39,258 bases of DNA, taken from an uncultured bacterium (GTDB taxonomy: Bacteria; Verrucomicrobiota; Kiritimatiellia; RFP12; UBA1067). The translations under genes and the position numbers were made by a program. Shown piece by piece: positions 39,237 through 39,258 of the stretch (within the stretch, counting starts at the first letter, position 1; each line of letters starts with the position of its first letter). The notes beneath the pieces were generated by a model. That model was given only the letters and a program-made list of their open reading frames with translations. It did no database searches and had not been told where the DNA came from. Where the stretch lies: positions 1-39,258 of the forward strand of contig CADCOC010000130.1 in assembly GCA_902802945.1 (NCBI GenBank). Reading direction: 5' to 3'.

Positions 39237-39258
39237 GATTTGCTATCATGTCCTTTCT

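Overview
The window looks like a chromosomal segment of an uncultured, GC-rich, polysaccharide-degrading bacterium of the Verrucomicrobiota/Kiritimatiellota type. This is inference. It rests on a large glycine-rich secreted protein with chitobiase-like repeats, Tat-exported oxidoreductase and metallo-hydrolase lipid-free enzymes, a CBM/beta-propeller/haem protein, GH106-like and GH43-CE15 enzymes, and many GC-rich intergenic hairpins. No rRNA, tRNA or CRISPR array was seen.

Layout. (1) 0-0.7 kb: an antitoxin-PIN toxin pair ending in a 48-bp tandem duplication. (2) 0.7-6.2 kb: a long hairpin, a structured leader, a small unknown gene, a large secreted repeat protein, a reverse-strand AAA ATPase, and a repeat-filled gap holding a fragment of the secreted protein's 3' end. 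(3) 6.2-16.4 kb: a carbohydrate/envelope cluster on the + strand: GH106-like enzyme, Tat-type metallo-beta-lactamase-fold hydrolase, CBM-propeller-dihaem protein of the HzsA-related kind, frameshifted Gfo/Idh/MocA oxidoreductase, and a GH43-glucuronoyl esterase fusion. (4) 16.5-24 kb: an accessory zone with DUF1294, Nudix, AAA/DUF4143 ATPase, DUF4062-ATPase-HTH, an unknown charged protein and an ORF6N-PLD protein. These are separated by dispersed hairpins, a MITE-like element, a 22-bp periodic array and a perfect palindrome. (5) 24.0-39.2 kb: a co-directional defence operon.

The defence operon is the highlight. Its order is: a small degenerate HNH-like ORF, C5-cytosine methyltransferase 1, a 1002-residue protein with two separate GHKL ATPase modules (an N-terminal Hsp90/MutL/MORC-like one and a C-terminal histidine-kinase-like one with a candidate H-box), a receiver-like protein, C5-cytosine methyltransferase 2, a McrB-like AAA+ protein, a McrC/DUF2357-like PD-(D/E)XK nuclease, and a HEPN-RelE-like-UvrD helicase fusion. 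Two C5 methyltransferases with McrB- and McrC-like subunits match the known LlaJI-type restriction-modification architecture. The kinase-like/receiver-like pair between the methyltransferases and the HEPN-RelE-helicase protein downstream are not part of that archetype, and suggest restriction coupled to phosphorelay-style or ATP-clamp signalling and possibly to an RNA-targeting effector.

A sharp GC step inside the mcrB-like gene (near 32.25 kb) suggests that the AT-rich block (methyltransferases, kinase, receiver and the McrB N-terminus) was exchanged as a unit onto a resident McrB motor and McrC nuclease. All functional statements come from reading motifs by eye; no database search was possible.
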